A DNA stretch of 64,000 nucleotides from Maribellus comscasis (lineage in GTDB: Bacteria; Bacteroidota; Bacteroidia; Bacteroidales; Prolixibacteraceae). The notes beneath the pieces were generated by a model. It made no database searches and had not been told where the DNA came from. It saw nothing but the letters and a program-made list of their open reading frames with translations. Made by a program: the position numbers and the translations under genes. Numbering within the stretch: the stretch's first letter is position 1; each line of letters opens with the position of its first letter. Of the stretch, positions 35,512 through 46,700 are shown one piece after another. The stretch lies in assembly GCF_009762775.1 (NCBI RefSeq), contig NZ_CP046401.1:434001-498000 (forward strand), given 5' to 3'.

Positions 35512-36942
35512 ATGAGAAAACTTTACAACAAAAAGCTAAGGTTTTTTGCCAGGGTGTTAGGAGTAATAATTTTTGCTGTGTTTACAGGATGTCAAGATGA
35601 TCTCCTTGAAACAGAAATCGATTTTGACTCGGAAGGTATCACTTTAAAAAGTGCAAAAGCAAATAACTTTATGGTTATTTCAAAATCGGAAACACTGCCG
35701 GAGGGATTGGTTAATGAACTTGCCAGTTTGGGAGAAATTGTAAAAACGATACCGGAAATTGGGATTGCTGTCGTTAAGACAACTGCTCCCAACTTCAAAA
35801 CAAAAGTCAGTAAACTCTCTGATGTACAATCCGTAGTTGCTGATTTAAGTCTCAAGTGGCTGGAGCCTGTCAAGGTATTTCCAATGGCAAGTCCTCCAAG
35901 TATTGGCGATGACGAAGAATTCTTCCCTTTCCAATGGGGACTGGATGCCATTGATGCACCGGAGGCATGGAATGCCGGATTCAAGGGGGAAGGTGCAAAA
36001 GTTTTTATTCTGGATAGTGGTATTGATGCTGAACATCCGGATCTGTCGCCAAATTTAAATACAACTCTTTCCAAATCATTTGTTCCGGATGAAGACTGGA
36101 ACATCCAACCGGGCTTTTATTTTAATCACGGCACACACGTAGCTGGTATTATTGCGGCAGCTGATAATATAGCTACCGATCTAAATACCGGTGTTATTGG
36201 TGTAGCTCCAAAAGCCGAAATTGTTGCAGTTAAAGTACTTTCAGAATCTGACGGCTCAGGTTATTTTAGCTGGGTTATCGAAGGTGTTGTATATGCGGCT
36301 TTGCAGGGTGCTGATGTAATAAACATGAGCTTAGGAACTGTTCTTAATACAAATGGTTTTGTTTATGACGAAGAGGGGAATCTATTGGGCAGGTATGCAC
36401 CCCAAAGCATTCAGGATTTGAAACATGCAATGCAAAAAGCGATTGATTTTGCAACCAGAAGCGGGGCAACCGTTGTAGCTGCGGCAGGGAATGATTATAT
36501 GAATGCCGACGGAAATGGATCAGCTTTTGTTTTACCTGCTGATTTGAATAATGTAATCTCAGTGTCGGCAACAGCACCACTAAACTGGGCATATGACCAA
36601 ACCACTGATTTGGATGAAATTGCTTCTTATTCCAATACCGGGAGATCGTTGGTTGATATCAGTGCACCGGGAGGAGATTTTGATTCAGAAGAGGACCTGT
36701 GGTATTATGACATGATTTATAGTACTATTAGCGGAGGATGGTCTTTTGCCTCCGGAACAAGTATGGCGTCGCCCCATGTTGCGGGAGTAGCCGCATTAAT
36801 TATTGCAAAAAATCAGGGAAATATTGCTCCTCATGAAGTTGAAAAGCAGCTTCTAAAAACAGCCGATAACATTGACGGAAACGGAACCTCTGATTTATAT
36901 GGAAAAGGCAGGGTAAATGCATACCGTGCCGTTACGGAGTAA
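35512..36942 (+). CDS. Exported S8 (subtilisin-like) serine peptidase
   Basis: A lipoprotein-like signal (VLGVIIFAVFTGC) precedes an inhibitor I9-like propeptide (about residues 45-110) and a subtilase domain. The triad is visible: Asp168 in FILDSGIDAEHPD, His206 in NHGTHVAGI and Ser417 in SGTSMASPHVAG. Oxyanion Asn lies in AAAGNDY. The enzyme should mature by autocleavage and degrade proteins outside the cytoplasm. No type IX sorting domain at the C terminus. It stands alone between a terminator upstream and a bidirectional terminator downstream. Confidence 0.93.
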   Translation: MRKLYNKKLRFFARVLGVIIFAVFTGCQDDLLETEIDFDSEGITLKSAKANNFMVISKSETLPEGLVNELASLGEIVKTIPEIGIAVVKTTAPNFKTKVSKLSDVQSVVADLSLKWLEPVKVFPMASPPSIGDDEEFFPFQWGLDAIDAPEAWNAGFKGEGAKVFILDSGIDAEHPDLSPNLNTTLSKSFVPDEDWNIQPGFYFNHGTHVAGIIAAADNIATDLNTGVIGVAPKAEIVAVKVLSESDGSGYFSWVIEGVVYAALQGADVINMSLGTVLNTNGFVYDEEGNLLGRYAPQSIQDLKHAMQKAIDFATRSGATVVAAAGNDYMNADGNGSAFVLPADLNNVISVSATAPLNWAYDQTTDLDEIASYSNTGRSLVDISAPGGDFDSEEDLWYYDMIYSTISGGWSFASGTSMASPHVAGVAALIIAKNQGNIAPHEVEKQLLKTADNIDGNGTSDLYGKGRVNAYRAVTE

Positions 36943-37048
36943 ATTTATGCAACGAATGGTATTGGATAGCGAAACAAAATAATTTTTTTTGGTTCTTTGA
37001 AGTCTAACCTTCAAGAACTCGACAAGAAACAGGAGAAGGTTTAAATAT

Positions 37049-37084
37049 AAAAAAGGTCACCTGCGATTTTCAGGCGACCTTTTT
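37049..37084. terminator. Bidirectional terminator between S8 protease and araB
   Basis: AAAAAGGTCACCTG pairs with CAGGCGACCTTTTT across a 7-base loop with one mismatch, flanked by A's on the left and T's on the right, so it can stop transcripts from both convergent genes. Confidence 0.85.
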
Positions 37085-37107
37085 TTGTTTTATGGTTAAA
37101 ATCTGAT

Positions 37108-38772
37108 TTAATATTCAAATTCAATAAACTTCCCAAACTTCTTGTACCTTTCGTAAAGCACTTTGTATTTTTCCACATTCTCTGGAATAGGGTGATATTC
37201 TTTTTCAACCCCACCTCCCATATTCTTCTGTGCCTCAGAAGTATTTGGATACACACCTGCTACAACTGCAGCTGCCATTGCCGAACCAAGCGCACAGGCC
37301 TGTTCCGAGCGGGCTACCTTTATAGGCATATCCAACACATCGGCTACAATTTGCATTACCAGAGGCGATTTTTTTGCCACACCACCCAATGCAATTACGC
37401 CATCAATTCTTACCCCCTCTGAAATAAAACGATCGTTAATAGCGCGCGAGCCAAACGCTGTTGCTTCTACCAGCGCACGAAAAATACGCGGAGCATCTGA
37501 ACCCAGATTTAATCCGGCAATTGCTCCTTTTAACGCCTGATTGGCATCGGGTGTACGACGTCCGTTCATCCAGTCGAGTGCTACAATACCGCTTTCATCA
37601 ATCGGTATTTTCTCAGCTTCTTCACTCAATTTGGCAATTATTTTGTCTGCTGTTTCATCAATGAGCTTTTGTTTCGTTTCACTGTCAACCAATTCTGTTT
37701 CAGCAAGGATATTCTTTAACGGCCATTCCAGAACCCGTTTAAACCAGGCATAAATATCTCCAAAAGCCGATTGCCCGGCCTCCAGTCCCAGCATGCCGGG
37801 AACAATTGATCCATCTACCTGACCACAGATTCCATTTACCAGCTTATCGCCTACTTCTTCCATTGGCGCAATCAGCATGTCACAAGTAGAAGTTCCCATT
37901 ACTTTAGATAAATAATAAGGTTCAATCTCGGCACCTACTGCTCCAAGATGCGCATCAAAAGCACCAACACCGACGACCACGTTGGTTGAAAGTCCAAGTT
38001 TGTCAGCCCACTCCTGTGTTAATGTACCTGCAGAAACATCACAGGTAAATGTCTCCTTAAAAAGACGTTCTTTTAAACCGGCCAGCATGGGATCAAGCGC
38101 GGTTAAAAATTCTTCAGAAGGTAATCCTCCAAAAGCTTCGTGCCACATGGCTTTGTGCCCTGCAGCACAACGGCTTCTTTTTAATGTTTTTGGATTTGTA
38201 TTTCCTGTTAAAATGGCAGGAATCCAGTCGCAATGTTCCACCCAGGAATAAGCAGCACGGTAAACGCCTGCATCCTCGCGGATTACATGTAACAGTTTTG
38301 CCCAAAACCATTCGGATGAATAAATTCCGCCTTCAAATTTTGTAAAATCAATATCCCACTTTTTTGCCAGTTTGTTTATTTCTTCGGCTTCATATACAGC
38401 CGTGTGGTCTTTCCACAATACAAACATAGCATTTGGATTCTCTTCAAATCCGGTTGTTAATGAAAGTGGCGTCCCTTTCTCATCAACAGCCACCGGTGTT
38501 GAACCTGTTGTATCGACCGAAATACCTACAACATTTTCGGCAACGCCTTCCGGTGCCTGTTTTAAAGCTTCTCTGATTGTATATTCCAGGCCTTCCAAAT
38601 AATCTTTCGGATGTTGACGAAACTGATTTTTGGAGCTGTCGCAATACATTTCCTTCTGCCACCGCGGATAATTAAAAACAACACTGGCGACCTCTTCGCC
38701 GGTTTCAACATTTACAATTAATGAACGGACCGAATCCGAACCATAATCCAATCCGATAGTATACTTTGTCAT
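37108..38772 (-). CDS. araB: L-ribulokinase
   Basis: An FGGY-family carbohydrate kinase of 554 residues, the usual ribulokinase length. It starts YTIGLDYGSDSVRSLIVNVETG (phosphate-binding ASKHA loop) and has GISVDTTGSTPVAVD, the AFDAHLGAVGAEI region that contains the catalytic Asp, and IDGVIALGGVAKKSPLVMQI near the end. It phosphorylates L-ribulose to L-ribulose 5-phosphate. It is the last gene of the GH97-araD-araB unit; the isomerase araA is not in the window. Confidence 0.93.
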   Translation of the reverse strand: MTKYTIGLDYGSDSVRSLIVNVETGEEVASVVFNYPRWQKEMYCDSSKNQFRQHPKDYLEGLEYTIREALKQAPEGVAENVVGISVDTTGSTPVAVDEKGTPLSLTTGFEENPNAMFVLWKDHTAVYEAEEINKLAKKWDIDFTKFEGGIYSSEWFWAKLLHVIREDAGVYRAAYSWVEHCDWIPAILTGNTNPKTLKRSRCAAGHKAMWHEAFGGLPSEEFLTALDPMLAGLKERLFKETFTCDVSAGTLTQEWADKLGLSTNVVVGVGAFDAHLGAVGAEIEPYYLSKVMGTSTCDMLIAPMEEVGDKLVNGICGQVDGSIVPGMLGLEAGQSAFGDIYAWFKRVLEWPLKNILAETELVDSETKQKLIDETADKIIAKLSEEAEKIPIDESGIVALDWMNGRRTPDANQALKGAIAGLNLGSDAPRIFRALVEATAFGSRAINDRFISEGVRIDGVIALGGVAKKSPLVMQIVADVLDMPIKVARSEQACALGSAMAAAVVAGVYPNTSEAQKNMGGGVEKEYHPIPENVEKYKVLYERYKKFGKFIEFEY

Positions 38773-38841
38773 TTGAATTTATTATTGATTAATTTTTTGG
38801 TTTATCTCTTTTTTACTTTGAATATTCAAATTAAAACGGAT

Positions 38842-39525
38842 TTATTGGCCGTAATAGGCATTTTTACCGTGTTTTCTTAAAAAATGTTTATCCAGCAGTT
38901 CCTGGCTCATTGTTGTGTCAGGAGTTAACTGTAGTGAACGAAAAGTCATTTTTGCGACCTCTTCCATAACCACTGCATTATGAACTGCATTATCAGCATT
39001 TGTGCCCCAACTAAATGGCCCGTGGTTATTTACCAAAACTCCGGGAATCTGATCAGGGTTCATATCTTTAAATCTCTCAATGATTACTTTCCCGGTTTCC
39101 AGTTCATACTCTCCTTCAATTTCTTCTTTTGTCATTTTACGCGTACAGGGTATCTCTCCGTAAAAATAATCAGCATGCGTAGTGCCAATCGCCGGAATTC
39201 CTTTACCTGCCTGTGCCCAGGATGTAGCCCATTCGGAGTGTGTGTGAACCACTCCGCCGATGTTCTGAAACTGACGGTATAAAACCAGATGAGTGGGAGT
39301 GTCACTCGAAGGTTTTAAATTTCCTTCCACAACCTGCCCGTACAAATTCATAACCACCATATCTTTGGGTTTCATCTGATCGTAGGATACACCGCTGGGT
39401 TTTATTACAACCAAATCCCTTTCCCTGTCAATTCCGCTAACATTTCCCCAGGTAAAAATTACAAGCCCGTGTTTAACCAGATCAAGATTGGCCTCAAATA
39501 CCTCTTCCTTTAATTTTTCCAACAT
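38842..39525 (-). CDS. araD: L-ribulose-5-phosphate 4-epimerase
   Basis: A class II aldolase-type epimerase of 227 residues. [16 protein letters not shown] supplies two zinc-binding histidines and [20 protein letters not shown] the third; [17 protein letters not shown] is the phosphate-binding part. The product converts L-ribulose 5-phosphate to D-xylulose 5-phosphate, feeding the pentose phosphate pathway. It lies 69 bases upstream of araB and 92 bases after GH97, so the three are probably one operon. Confidence 0.93.
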   Translation of the reverse strand: MLEKLKEEVFEANLDLVKHGLVIFTWGNVSGIDRERDLVVIKPSGVSYDQMKPKDMVVMNLYGQVVEGNLKPSSDTPTHLVLYRQFQNIGGVVHTHSEWATSWAQAGKGIPAIGTTHADYFYGEIPCTRKMTKEEIEGEYELETGKVIIERFKDMNPDQIPGVLVNNHGPFSWGTNADNAVHNAVVMEEVAKMTFRSLQLTPDTTMSQELLDKHFLRKHGKNAYYGQ

Positions 39526-39617
39526 GATTTTGAGTTTAATGTTTTTAAGTTCAAAGTTTGCAATTTAAACTTTTGTATTTTAACAAACACACTTTTTCGC
39601 TGTTTGCTGCTACCTGT

Positions 39618-41555
39618 TTACTGAACGAGGTCAAGCCATGCAGCAAACCCTCCTCCAGGAATCATTTTTATTTTTATTGTATTGCTCCCGTCAACTGTAC
39701 TTTTCTTTTTTTCCGCAATTTCGGCATTTTCTTTTGTTTTTTCCGAATCCGAAAACGATATCATACTGTATTTTCCCTCCGGCAAAAAATCGAGCGAAAC
39801 TTCCAATTCCCTTTCATGGCTGTTATTCATCGCACCAATAAACCATCGTTTTCCATCGCGGCGCACCACTGTTATGTATTTACCGATTTCTCCGTTTAGC
39901 ACTTTTGTATCATCCCACATCGATTTTACCTTTTTTAAAAACTCTTCTCCTGTCTGTCCGTAATAATTTCCGGGGTGGTCGCAGGCCACCAGGTACGGAC
40001 TATCGTAAACCACAAACTGCGCCAGCGTATTTGAGCGGGTCCCCAAAACATTGGCGGGAGTTCCGTTCATAAATTTATCGGGATTCCGGTTCAAAAAACC
40101 TCCGGGAGTAAAATCCATTGGTCCGGCCAGCATGCGGGTAAAAGGCAGTGTGCACATGTGTTCCGGCGTTACACGCAACGACCATTTATTGTATTCGTTT
40201 CCCAGAACCCCTTCGCGTGTTACCAGATTCGGATAAGTTCTGCGCCAGCCTGTTGGTTTGTATGCCCCGTGAAAATCAACCATCAAATGATACTTCGCGG
40301 CCGTTTTAACAACTTTATGATACCAGTTTACCATTTCCTGATCGTCGCTGTCCATAAAATCAATTTTAATTCCGGCAATGCCCCATTTTTCATACAGAGC
40401 ACAAGCTTCTTCAAAATCGAAACGAAAAACATCCGTATTATACATCCAAAGCCAGCACTTCACGTTTTTACTTTTTGCATACTCCAGTATTTCATGCATA
40501 TTTAACTGAGGTGCCGTCGTTTTTATATCAGCTCCTTCTTTATTATACATTCCATACCACTGCCAGTCGATTAACATGTACGGCCATCCCATCTTCGACG
40601 CCAAATCGATATATTCATAAATAACCGGCTGCTCCATCTTAACTTCCCCACTCCACCAGTGATCCCAGGCGCTAATTCCGGGTTTTATCCAGGAAGGATC
40701 TTTAATCTCGCAAGGTTCATTTAGATTTTGTATAATTTCTGATTCAACTAAATTGCCGGGGGTTTCACCCACCATTATTACCCGCCACGGAGTTTGATGC
40801 GGTGTTTTAAAAATTACTTTGTCACCGGTTTCAGGCTGTCCCTTTAACGGCGATAATGCAGTTCGTAAGGCAAATTCTTCCTCTCTACCCGATTTGAGGT
40901 ACATTCCTGCATAATCGGTTAAGGCTGCCTCTGTTATTGCGACATAACAATTGTCGTTTGCCTGAATGGTAAAAGGAAGTCCCATTAACATGTCAGGAGC
41001 AACATCTCCAATTCTGCGTTCAAAAAATTCAACTTCCTGAGAAGTGGTGTAATTGATATAATTTACGGCCCAGCATTTATGATTTTCAGTAAAATTAAAC
41101 TGACTCAATTCATCTATGATTACAAATTCGCGTTCACCAAATTGTTTCGGAAATGAAGTGCGAAATGCAACACCGTCGTTAAATATCCTGAATTCGATAC
41201 CCGTTAAACGCCTGGGAAATTTTTTCTCCTGAAGATGTAATACAATTCCGCGGTGATTGTCGCGAATCGTTTCAAATCGTTTGAGTACAGGTTTCCAGTA
41301 TTCATCAGAAGAATATTTCTCTACAGACAGCACATCCATTTCCTTTCCCAGAGGCGGAGCCTGCTTAAAAACAAAAGAAATTTCTGACGGACTTAAAATT
41401 CGCTCTCCGTTAAAAGAAACCGAATAGCTGATATTTTTATCAATTGTAATTTCAACCGAAATCCTGTTATCAGGCGAACGCAGGCTATAATTTTCAGCAA
41501 ATCCAATCGTTAGAACAAGAAAAAACAGGAGTGTTAAATTGATTTTTTTGGGCAT
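39618..41555 (-). CDS. Secreted GH97 glycosidase, retaining type
   Basis: A signal peptide (NLTLLFFLVLTIGFAEN) precedes the N-terminal beta-sandwich, the TIM barrel and the C-terminal beta domain of GH97. The barrel carries GIAGIKIDFMDSDDQ, where the Asp of KIDF (near residue 398) fits the nucleophile of retaining members such as the B. thetaiotaomicron alpha-galactosidase; the SusB-type inverting members have glutamate bases instead. NLVTREGVLGNEYNKW is the likely acid/base region. Retaining GH97 includes alpha-galactosidases and beta-L-arabinopyranosidases. Because araD and araB follow directly, release of L-arabinopyranose is a reasonable prediction, not proved by the sequence. Confidence 0.9.
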   Translation of the reverse strand: MPKKINLTLLFFLVLTIGFAENYSLRSPDNRISVEITIDKNISYSVSFNGERILSPSEISFVFKQAPPLGKEMDVLSVEKYSSDEYWKPVLKRFETIRDNHRGIVLHLQEKKFPRRLTGIEFRIFNDGVAFRTSFPKQFGEREFVIIDELSQFNFTENHKCWAVNYINYTTSQEVEFFERRIGDVAPDMLMGLPFTIQANDNCYVAITEAALTDYAGMYLKSGREEEFALRTALSPLKGQPETGDKVIFKTPHQTPWRVIMVGETPGNLVESEIIQNLNEPCEIKDPSWIKPGISAWDHWWSGEVKMEQPVIYEYIDLASKMGWPYMLIDWQWYGMYNKEGADIKTTAPQLNMHEILEYAKSKNVKCWLWMYNTDVFRFDFEEACALYEKWGIAGIKIDFMDSDDQEMVNWYHKVVKTAAKYHLMVDFHGAYKPTGWRRTYPNLVTREGVLGNEYNKWSLRVTPEHMCTLPFTRMLAGPMDFTPGGFLNRNPDKFMNGTPANVLGTRSNTLAQFVVYDSPYLVACDHPGNYYGQTGEEFLKKVKSMWDDTKVLNGEIGKYITVVRRDGKRWFIGAMNNSHERELEVSLDFLPEGKYSMISFSDSEKTKENAEIAEKKKSTVDGSNTIKIKMIPGGGFAAWLDLVQ

Positions 41556-41763
41556 AATTGATCAGTTTAGATTCAATGGTAAACAGCTTTATTTATAAAC
41601 GTAAAAATAACCCTTAAAATGAAATAAAAAAAACATAGCGGTTTTTTCTTTTCGCTTTTACAATTATATATCTGTTGTTCCTTCCAGTCGTTATACTGAC
41701 AGATACCAGCCTCCATTTGAGATGCAGAAAAGCAGAATGGAAAAATCTGCCAAAAACTACAGC

Positions 41764-41793
41764 TTGTTTGATGACACACTTTTAATATATTTG
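41764..41793 (+). promoter_or_regulatory. Candidate promoter of the sigma-fecR operon
   Basis: TTG at 41764-41766 and TATATTTG at 41786-41793 are separated by 19 bases, a full match to the Bacteroidota housekeeping promoter (TTG-N19-TAnnTTTG). The expected transcript start lies about 20 bases before the sigma gene's start codon. Confidence 0.6.
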
Positions 41794-41821
41794 TCAGTCT
41801 ATCGAACTTAAACAAGCATTG

Positions 41822-42412
41822 GTGAAAGGTACAGAAAAAGAATACTGGCAGATGGTTTGGGATAAATTCCGGGAAGGAGATCGGGAAGCATTCAGAACCA
41901 TTTACAACGAATTTATCGATGTGCTTTTTGCTTATGGTTCAAAATTAACATCCAACAATTTTTTACTCGAAGATGCCATCCAGGATGTTTTTATCAATAT
42001 ATACAGCTACGGGAAAAAGTTACAGCATCCTGAATATCTGGAATATTATTTATTTAAAACACTCAAACACAACATTGTTCGAAAACTAAAGGAAAGCCGC
42101 CGTTTTGATTATGGAGAAGAAAATGAGTTTCTGTTTAACTTGAAATTTCCTGTGGAAGATTCAAATTTGGATGAACAGCAGCTTGAAAAACAAATTTCTT
42201 TACTCAAACAAGAAATTAAAAATCTGGACAGCCGCAAACGTGAGCTTCTTTTTCTCAAATTTAACAGTGGGCTCACTTATACTGAAATCGGATTATTACT
42301 TGACCTGAAACCCGATACAGTAAAAAAACAAGTTCAGCGTATTTTAGCGTATTTCAGAAAACGTTTTCAAAATAATTTTTTCGAATTGTTCTTTTTATGT
42401 TATAAAGCATAA
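41822..42412 (+). CDS. ECF-type RNA polymerase sigma factor
   Basis: Sigma-70 region 2 is seen in FREGDREAFRTIYNEFIDVLFAYG through NFLLEDAIQDVFINIYSYG, and region 4 in LTYTEIGLLLDLKPDTVKKQVQRIL, the recognition helix. The start is uncertain: GTG at 41822 gives a product close to the usual length, a TTG lies at 41819, and the first ATG is at 41852. The FecR gene follows 69 bases later. In Bacteroidota such sigma/anti-sigma pairs are tied to a TonB receptor with an N-terminal STN domain, present here two genes downstream, so the factor likely drives susC and its neighbours when the glycan is sensed. Confidence 0.9.
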   Translation: MKGTEKEYWQMVWDKFREGDREAFRTIYNEFIDVLFAYGSKLTSNNFLLEDAIQDVFINIYSYGKKLQHPEYLEYYLFKTLKHNIVRKLKESRRFDYGEENEFLFNLKFPVEDSNLDEQQLEKQISLLKQEIKNLDSRKRELLFLKFNSGLTYTEIGLLLDLKPDTVKKQVQRILAYFRKRFQNNFFELFFLCYKA

Positions 42413-42481
42413 AAAATTGACCTTTTTTTATTGTCCCCTTTTCCGTGTGTCTTCCTCTTGTATTTAATTAAACTTAAACGG

Positions 42482-43672
42482 ATGGACATATACAGTCAAT
42501 TAATAGAGAATCCTCTTTTTTTTAAATGGATTTTTCATCCTACTGAAGAATTGAATGCCTATTGGAGAGCTTACCTCGAACAAAATCCGGCAGAGACCGA
42601 TGCTGTGCTGGAGCTAAAATCAAACTTTGAGAAATATCTGAAATTCACCAATAAAAAAATTGACGAGGAAAGTAAGAAAAAGCTGGCATATCGAATTGTT
42701 AAACAACTTGATGCCGTTGACAAAAAGAAGAAACACGCTCTGTTTATAAAAAATATAATAAAATATGCTGCAGTAGCATTTTTATTTTTTTCGATTGGAA
42801 GTAGTTTAGTTTACCTGTACATGGACAGCAGGCAGCCGGAAATCGTAGTGGATAACTCTGTAATGCCTGCCCATGCTCAGGATCCCGTCTTAATTATTGA
42901 TGATCAGCAGCAAATAAATCTTAAACCGGGAGAATCGGAACTGGACTATTCAAACTCGGATGACATTATTGTAAATCGCGAAGAACGGTTAAAAAAGAAA
43001 ACTCAGGATGACACTCCTGAAATGAATACATTGATTATTCCTTACGGAAGCCGTTCAAAAATTACGCTGGCCGATGGTTCCGTGGTATGGCTTAACGCGG
43101 GCAGCCGGTTGATTTATCCTTCAGCTTTTGTCGATAAAAGACGTGAAGTATTTTTGGTTGGTGAAGCATTTTTTGAGGTTACTAAAAATGAAAAACAACC
43201 TTTTTTTGTAAAAACTGCTGATGTTGAAATTAAAGTTTTAGGAACTCAATTTAATGTTTCGGCGTATCCGGAAGATTATTCAGTACAAACTGCATTGGCT
43301 GAAGGAAGCGTTGAACTTTCGCGTTCCAATGCAGGACTGCTTGATAAAAAAATCAAATTGGCACCCGGCGAACTGGCCTATTTTAATAAAAAAAGCAAAG
43401 AGACAGTAATTTATAATGTTGATGTTGAATATTACACACTTTGGATCCAGGGTCTGTTTAGCTTTTCAAATACCGATTTGAACCGGATTATTCGTAAACT
43501 GGAAAGATTTTACAACATCCGCTTTCAATTTGACGATCCCTTAAAAGGAAGCATTCAGATAACAGGAAAACTCGATGTTACAAAAGAAAAAAATGAAGTT
43601 TTTGAATATTTATCAAACCTTACAGGTTTGGATTTTATCGAACTAAATGCAAACAACTATGTAATCAAATAA
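42482..43672 (+). CDS. FecR-type anti-sigma factor
   Basis: The ATG at 42482 gives a cytoplasmic N-terminal segment of about 90 residues, one membrane helix (KYAAVAFLFFSIGSSLVYLYM, about 91-112), and a periplasmic FecR domain (LIIPYGSRSKITLADGSVVWLNAGSRL, EVFLVGEAFFEVTKNEKQPFFVKT, VLGTQFNVSAYPED) followed by the DUF4974 domain at the C terminus (FNSxxLNRIIRKLERFYNI type). It would hold the upstream sigma factor at the membrane and release it on a signal from the STN domain of SusC. Length 396 residues is normal. Confidence 0.93.
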   Translation: MDIYSQLIENPLFFKWIFHPTEELNAYWRAYLEQNPAETDAVLELKSNFEKYLKFTNKKIDEESKKKLAYRIVKQLDAVDKKKKHALFIKNIIKYAAVAFLFFSIGSSLVYLYMDSRQPEIVVDNSVMPAHAQDPVLIIDDQQQINLKPGESELDYSNSDDIIVNREERLKKKTQDDTPEMNTLIIPYGSRSKITLADGSVVWLNAGSRLIYPSAFVDKRREVFLVGEAFFEVTKNEKQPFFVKTADVEIKVLGTQFNVSAYPEDYSVQTALAEGSVELSRSNAGLLDKKIKLAPGELAYFNKKSKETVIYNVDVEYYTLWIQGLFSFSNTDLNRIIRKLERFYNIRFQFDDPLKGSIQITGKLDVTKEKNEVFEYLSNLTGLDFIELNANNYVIK

Positions 43673-43679
43673 AAAAAAC

Positions 43680-43709
43680 AACCGGAAAATGGTGGCACAT
43701 TTTCCGGTT
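43680..43709 (+). terminator. Hairpin between fecR and susC
   Basis: AACCGGAAAATG (43680-43691) and CATTTTCCGGTT (43698-43709) form a perfect 12-bp stem with a 6-base loop, 7 bases after the fecR stop, followed by a short T-rich run (TTTGTCT). It probably ends the sigma-fecR transcript or attenuates read-through into susC. Confidence 0.7.
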
Positions 43710-43761
43710 TGTCTAAATACCTTTTAAAGTAATTTAAACATTAAAAAAACGAATCAAATTT

Positions 43762-46700
43762 ATGAAAAAAAAGTGGTTATTGGATTCCCATGATCCGGGA
43801 ATCATAAAAAAATGGGGGCGTATTATGCGTATCACAGTAGTACTAATTTTTGGATTGATAATGACAGCGAATGCCAATAGTTATTCGCAGGTAACTAAAA
43901 TGGATATTCAGCTGACAAACAGAACCATTCGCGATGTAATTGCTTATGTAGAAGACAACAGTGAGTTTGTTTTTCTATATAAAAATGAAGACTTCAACGT
44001 GGATAAAAAGGTGAATATTAAGCTTGAAGATGCCACAATCAACCAGATTCTCGACAATGTTTTACAAGGAGAAGAAGTGGTTTATGATGTTTACGACAGG
44101 CAAATTATTATCCGTAAATCGGACAATGTTCCTACCTACTTCCAACAACAGCAAAAAAATATTACCGGGATTATTACTGATAATCAAGGCTTACCATTAC
44201 CCGGAGTTTCAATCATCGTAAAAGGAACAAGTATTGGAACAGTTTCAGGCACCGATGGCAAATTTTCCCTGTCTATTCCCAATGATGCTGAGATTATGCA
44301 GTTTTCTTTTGTGGGGATGAGCACAGTGGAAATCCCTGTTGAAGGCAAAGTAACTTTTAATGTAGTAATGGAAGAAGAAAGTATCGGCCTCGATGAAGTT
44401 GTTGCAATTGGTTATGGTTCAATGAAAAAAAGTGACCTGACCGGCTCAGTTACTTCGGTAAATTCAGAAGATTTTGTAAAAGGCGTGGCCAACAATGCAC
44501 TTCAGTTGCTTCAGGGAAAAGCATCGGGTGTACAAATCAGCCAGGCAAATTCAGAACCGGGAGGAGCTCTTTCTATTAAAGTAAGGGGAGCAGGATCCAT
44601 TAACAGCAGCAATAGTGTACTGGTTGTTATTGACGGACTTCCGGGAGCAGATCCCAGCAGTCTGAACCCGCTTGACATTGAGTCGATTGAAATCCTGAAA
44701 GACGCATCAGCAGCAGCTATCTACGGAACAAGAGCTGCTAACGGAGTGGTTTTAATTACGACCAAACAGGGCTCATCCGGCACGCCCGTTGTATCATACA
44801 ACACTTATTTTGCGCTGCAAACACCCGACTATAAATTTGATGTTCTGGATGCAACTCAATACATGCAAATGATAAATGACATAAGTGAAGATGGAGGAAA
44901 AACACTTCCTTTTACTGATCAGGAAATTTCGGCGGCAGGAAAGGGAACTGACTGGCAGGATGTTCTTATGCGGAACGCATTTGCAATGAATCACCAGTTC
45001 TCAATAAACGGCGGCTCAAATACGTCAAAATACTATGTATCTCTCGGATACCTGGATCAAGATGGAATCCTGATAAGCTCCGGGTTAAAAAAATACAATA
45101 CTTTAATAAACCTCGAATTTACACCGAGTGAAAAATTCAAATTTGCAATAAATTTAAACGGGGCACTGAGTAAAAAAGACATCATCCCTAACGACAGTAA
45201 TTCTGCAAATGAAAATGCGGACCCGTTAAATGCAGCTCTTCAGTTTGATCCCCGGTTAACGACTGAAAAAAATGAGCAGGGGGAATACCAGCGAAATGCT
45301 TCAATTGCACTTGATAATCCTTTGGCGTTGGCATACGGATATGATGACAACCAGAAAAATACCCGCATTTCAGGAAATGTTTTAGCCGAATACAGCATTA
45401 TTGACGGCCTTAAAGCTTCTGTTCGTTTAGGAACTAACCTGTATAACAGTCGCTACGATTCGTATAAAGACAGAACTACCGAAAAAGGAAAATCTTCCGG
45501 AGGGATTGGAAGTATCACAACCAACGATAACAGCTATTGGATGTTTGAAGGACTTTTAAATTACGATAAATATTTTAACCAGGTTCACCACATCTCCGTA
45601 ATGGGGGGAGCCACCTGGGAAGAGTTTGAAAACCTCTCCCAATATTCTTATGCTGCAGGTTTTCTGTCTGACGTTACCAACACAAATCTTCTTTCCAGTG
45701 GAATAAAAGAAACCTACGATGTAAGTTCTTCAAGATATACCCATGCCTTGCAATCGATTATCGCAAGGCTAAATTATGTATACAATGAAAAGTATTTGCT
45801 AACAGCAACTTTAAGAAGAGACGGTTCGTCACGTTTTTCAGAAGATAACAAATATGCAATTTTCCCGTCGGTTGCTGTTGGATGGCGATTAAGCGAAGAA
45901 TCTTTTATAAAAGAAATCCCGGCCATCAGCCAGCTAAAATTAAGATTCGGATACGGACAAATGGGGAACGAAGGGATAAATAACTTTGAAACGATACAAA
46001 CATTTGTTTCCGGAGGAAACACCATTCTTGGAGGTTCCGAGCTAAGCGGCGCCCAACCGGCACGTATCCCGAATTCGGAATTGACATGGGAAACCACGGA
46101 AGAATATAACATTGGGCTGGATTATGGAGTTTTGCAAAACAGAATTTCCGGAGGTATTGAATATTATGTAAAAAATACAAAAGACCAGTTATTTAATAAA
46201 CCGGTTCCGGCATCAACAGGCTTTACCAGTGTGAGAACCAATTTCGGGAACGTAAGAAACTCGGGAATTGACTTTAACATTAATACAGAAAACCTTGTTG
46301 GAGCATTTAGCTGGAGAACCAACCTTACCTTTTCAACACTCAAAAATGAGGTAATTAAACTTCCTCCTTTTGTTGGAGACATTATAACAACCGGAAGCAT
46401 CGGAACTTTTACCCAGGATTTTGCATTGGTTCAGGAAGGTTCTCCCATGAGGGCATTTTATGGATACAAAGTCGTGGGAATTTTTCAGGAAAATGATGAC
46501 ATAGCCAATTCGGCCCAGCCCAATGCAAATCCCGGCGAACCGATATTCCTTGACTATGATGAAGATGGAAATATTGATTCTGATGACCGGGTTGTTCTTG
46601 GAAAACCATTCCCTGACCTTACATTTAGTTTGAACAATTCATTTTCATATAAAAATTTCAACCTGGAGATTTATATTATGGGTGTAAAAGGAATAGAAAC

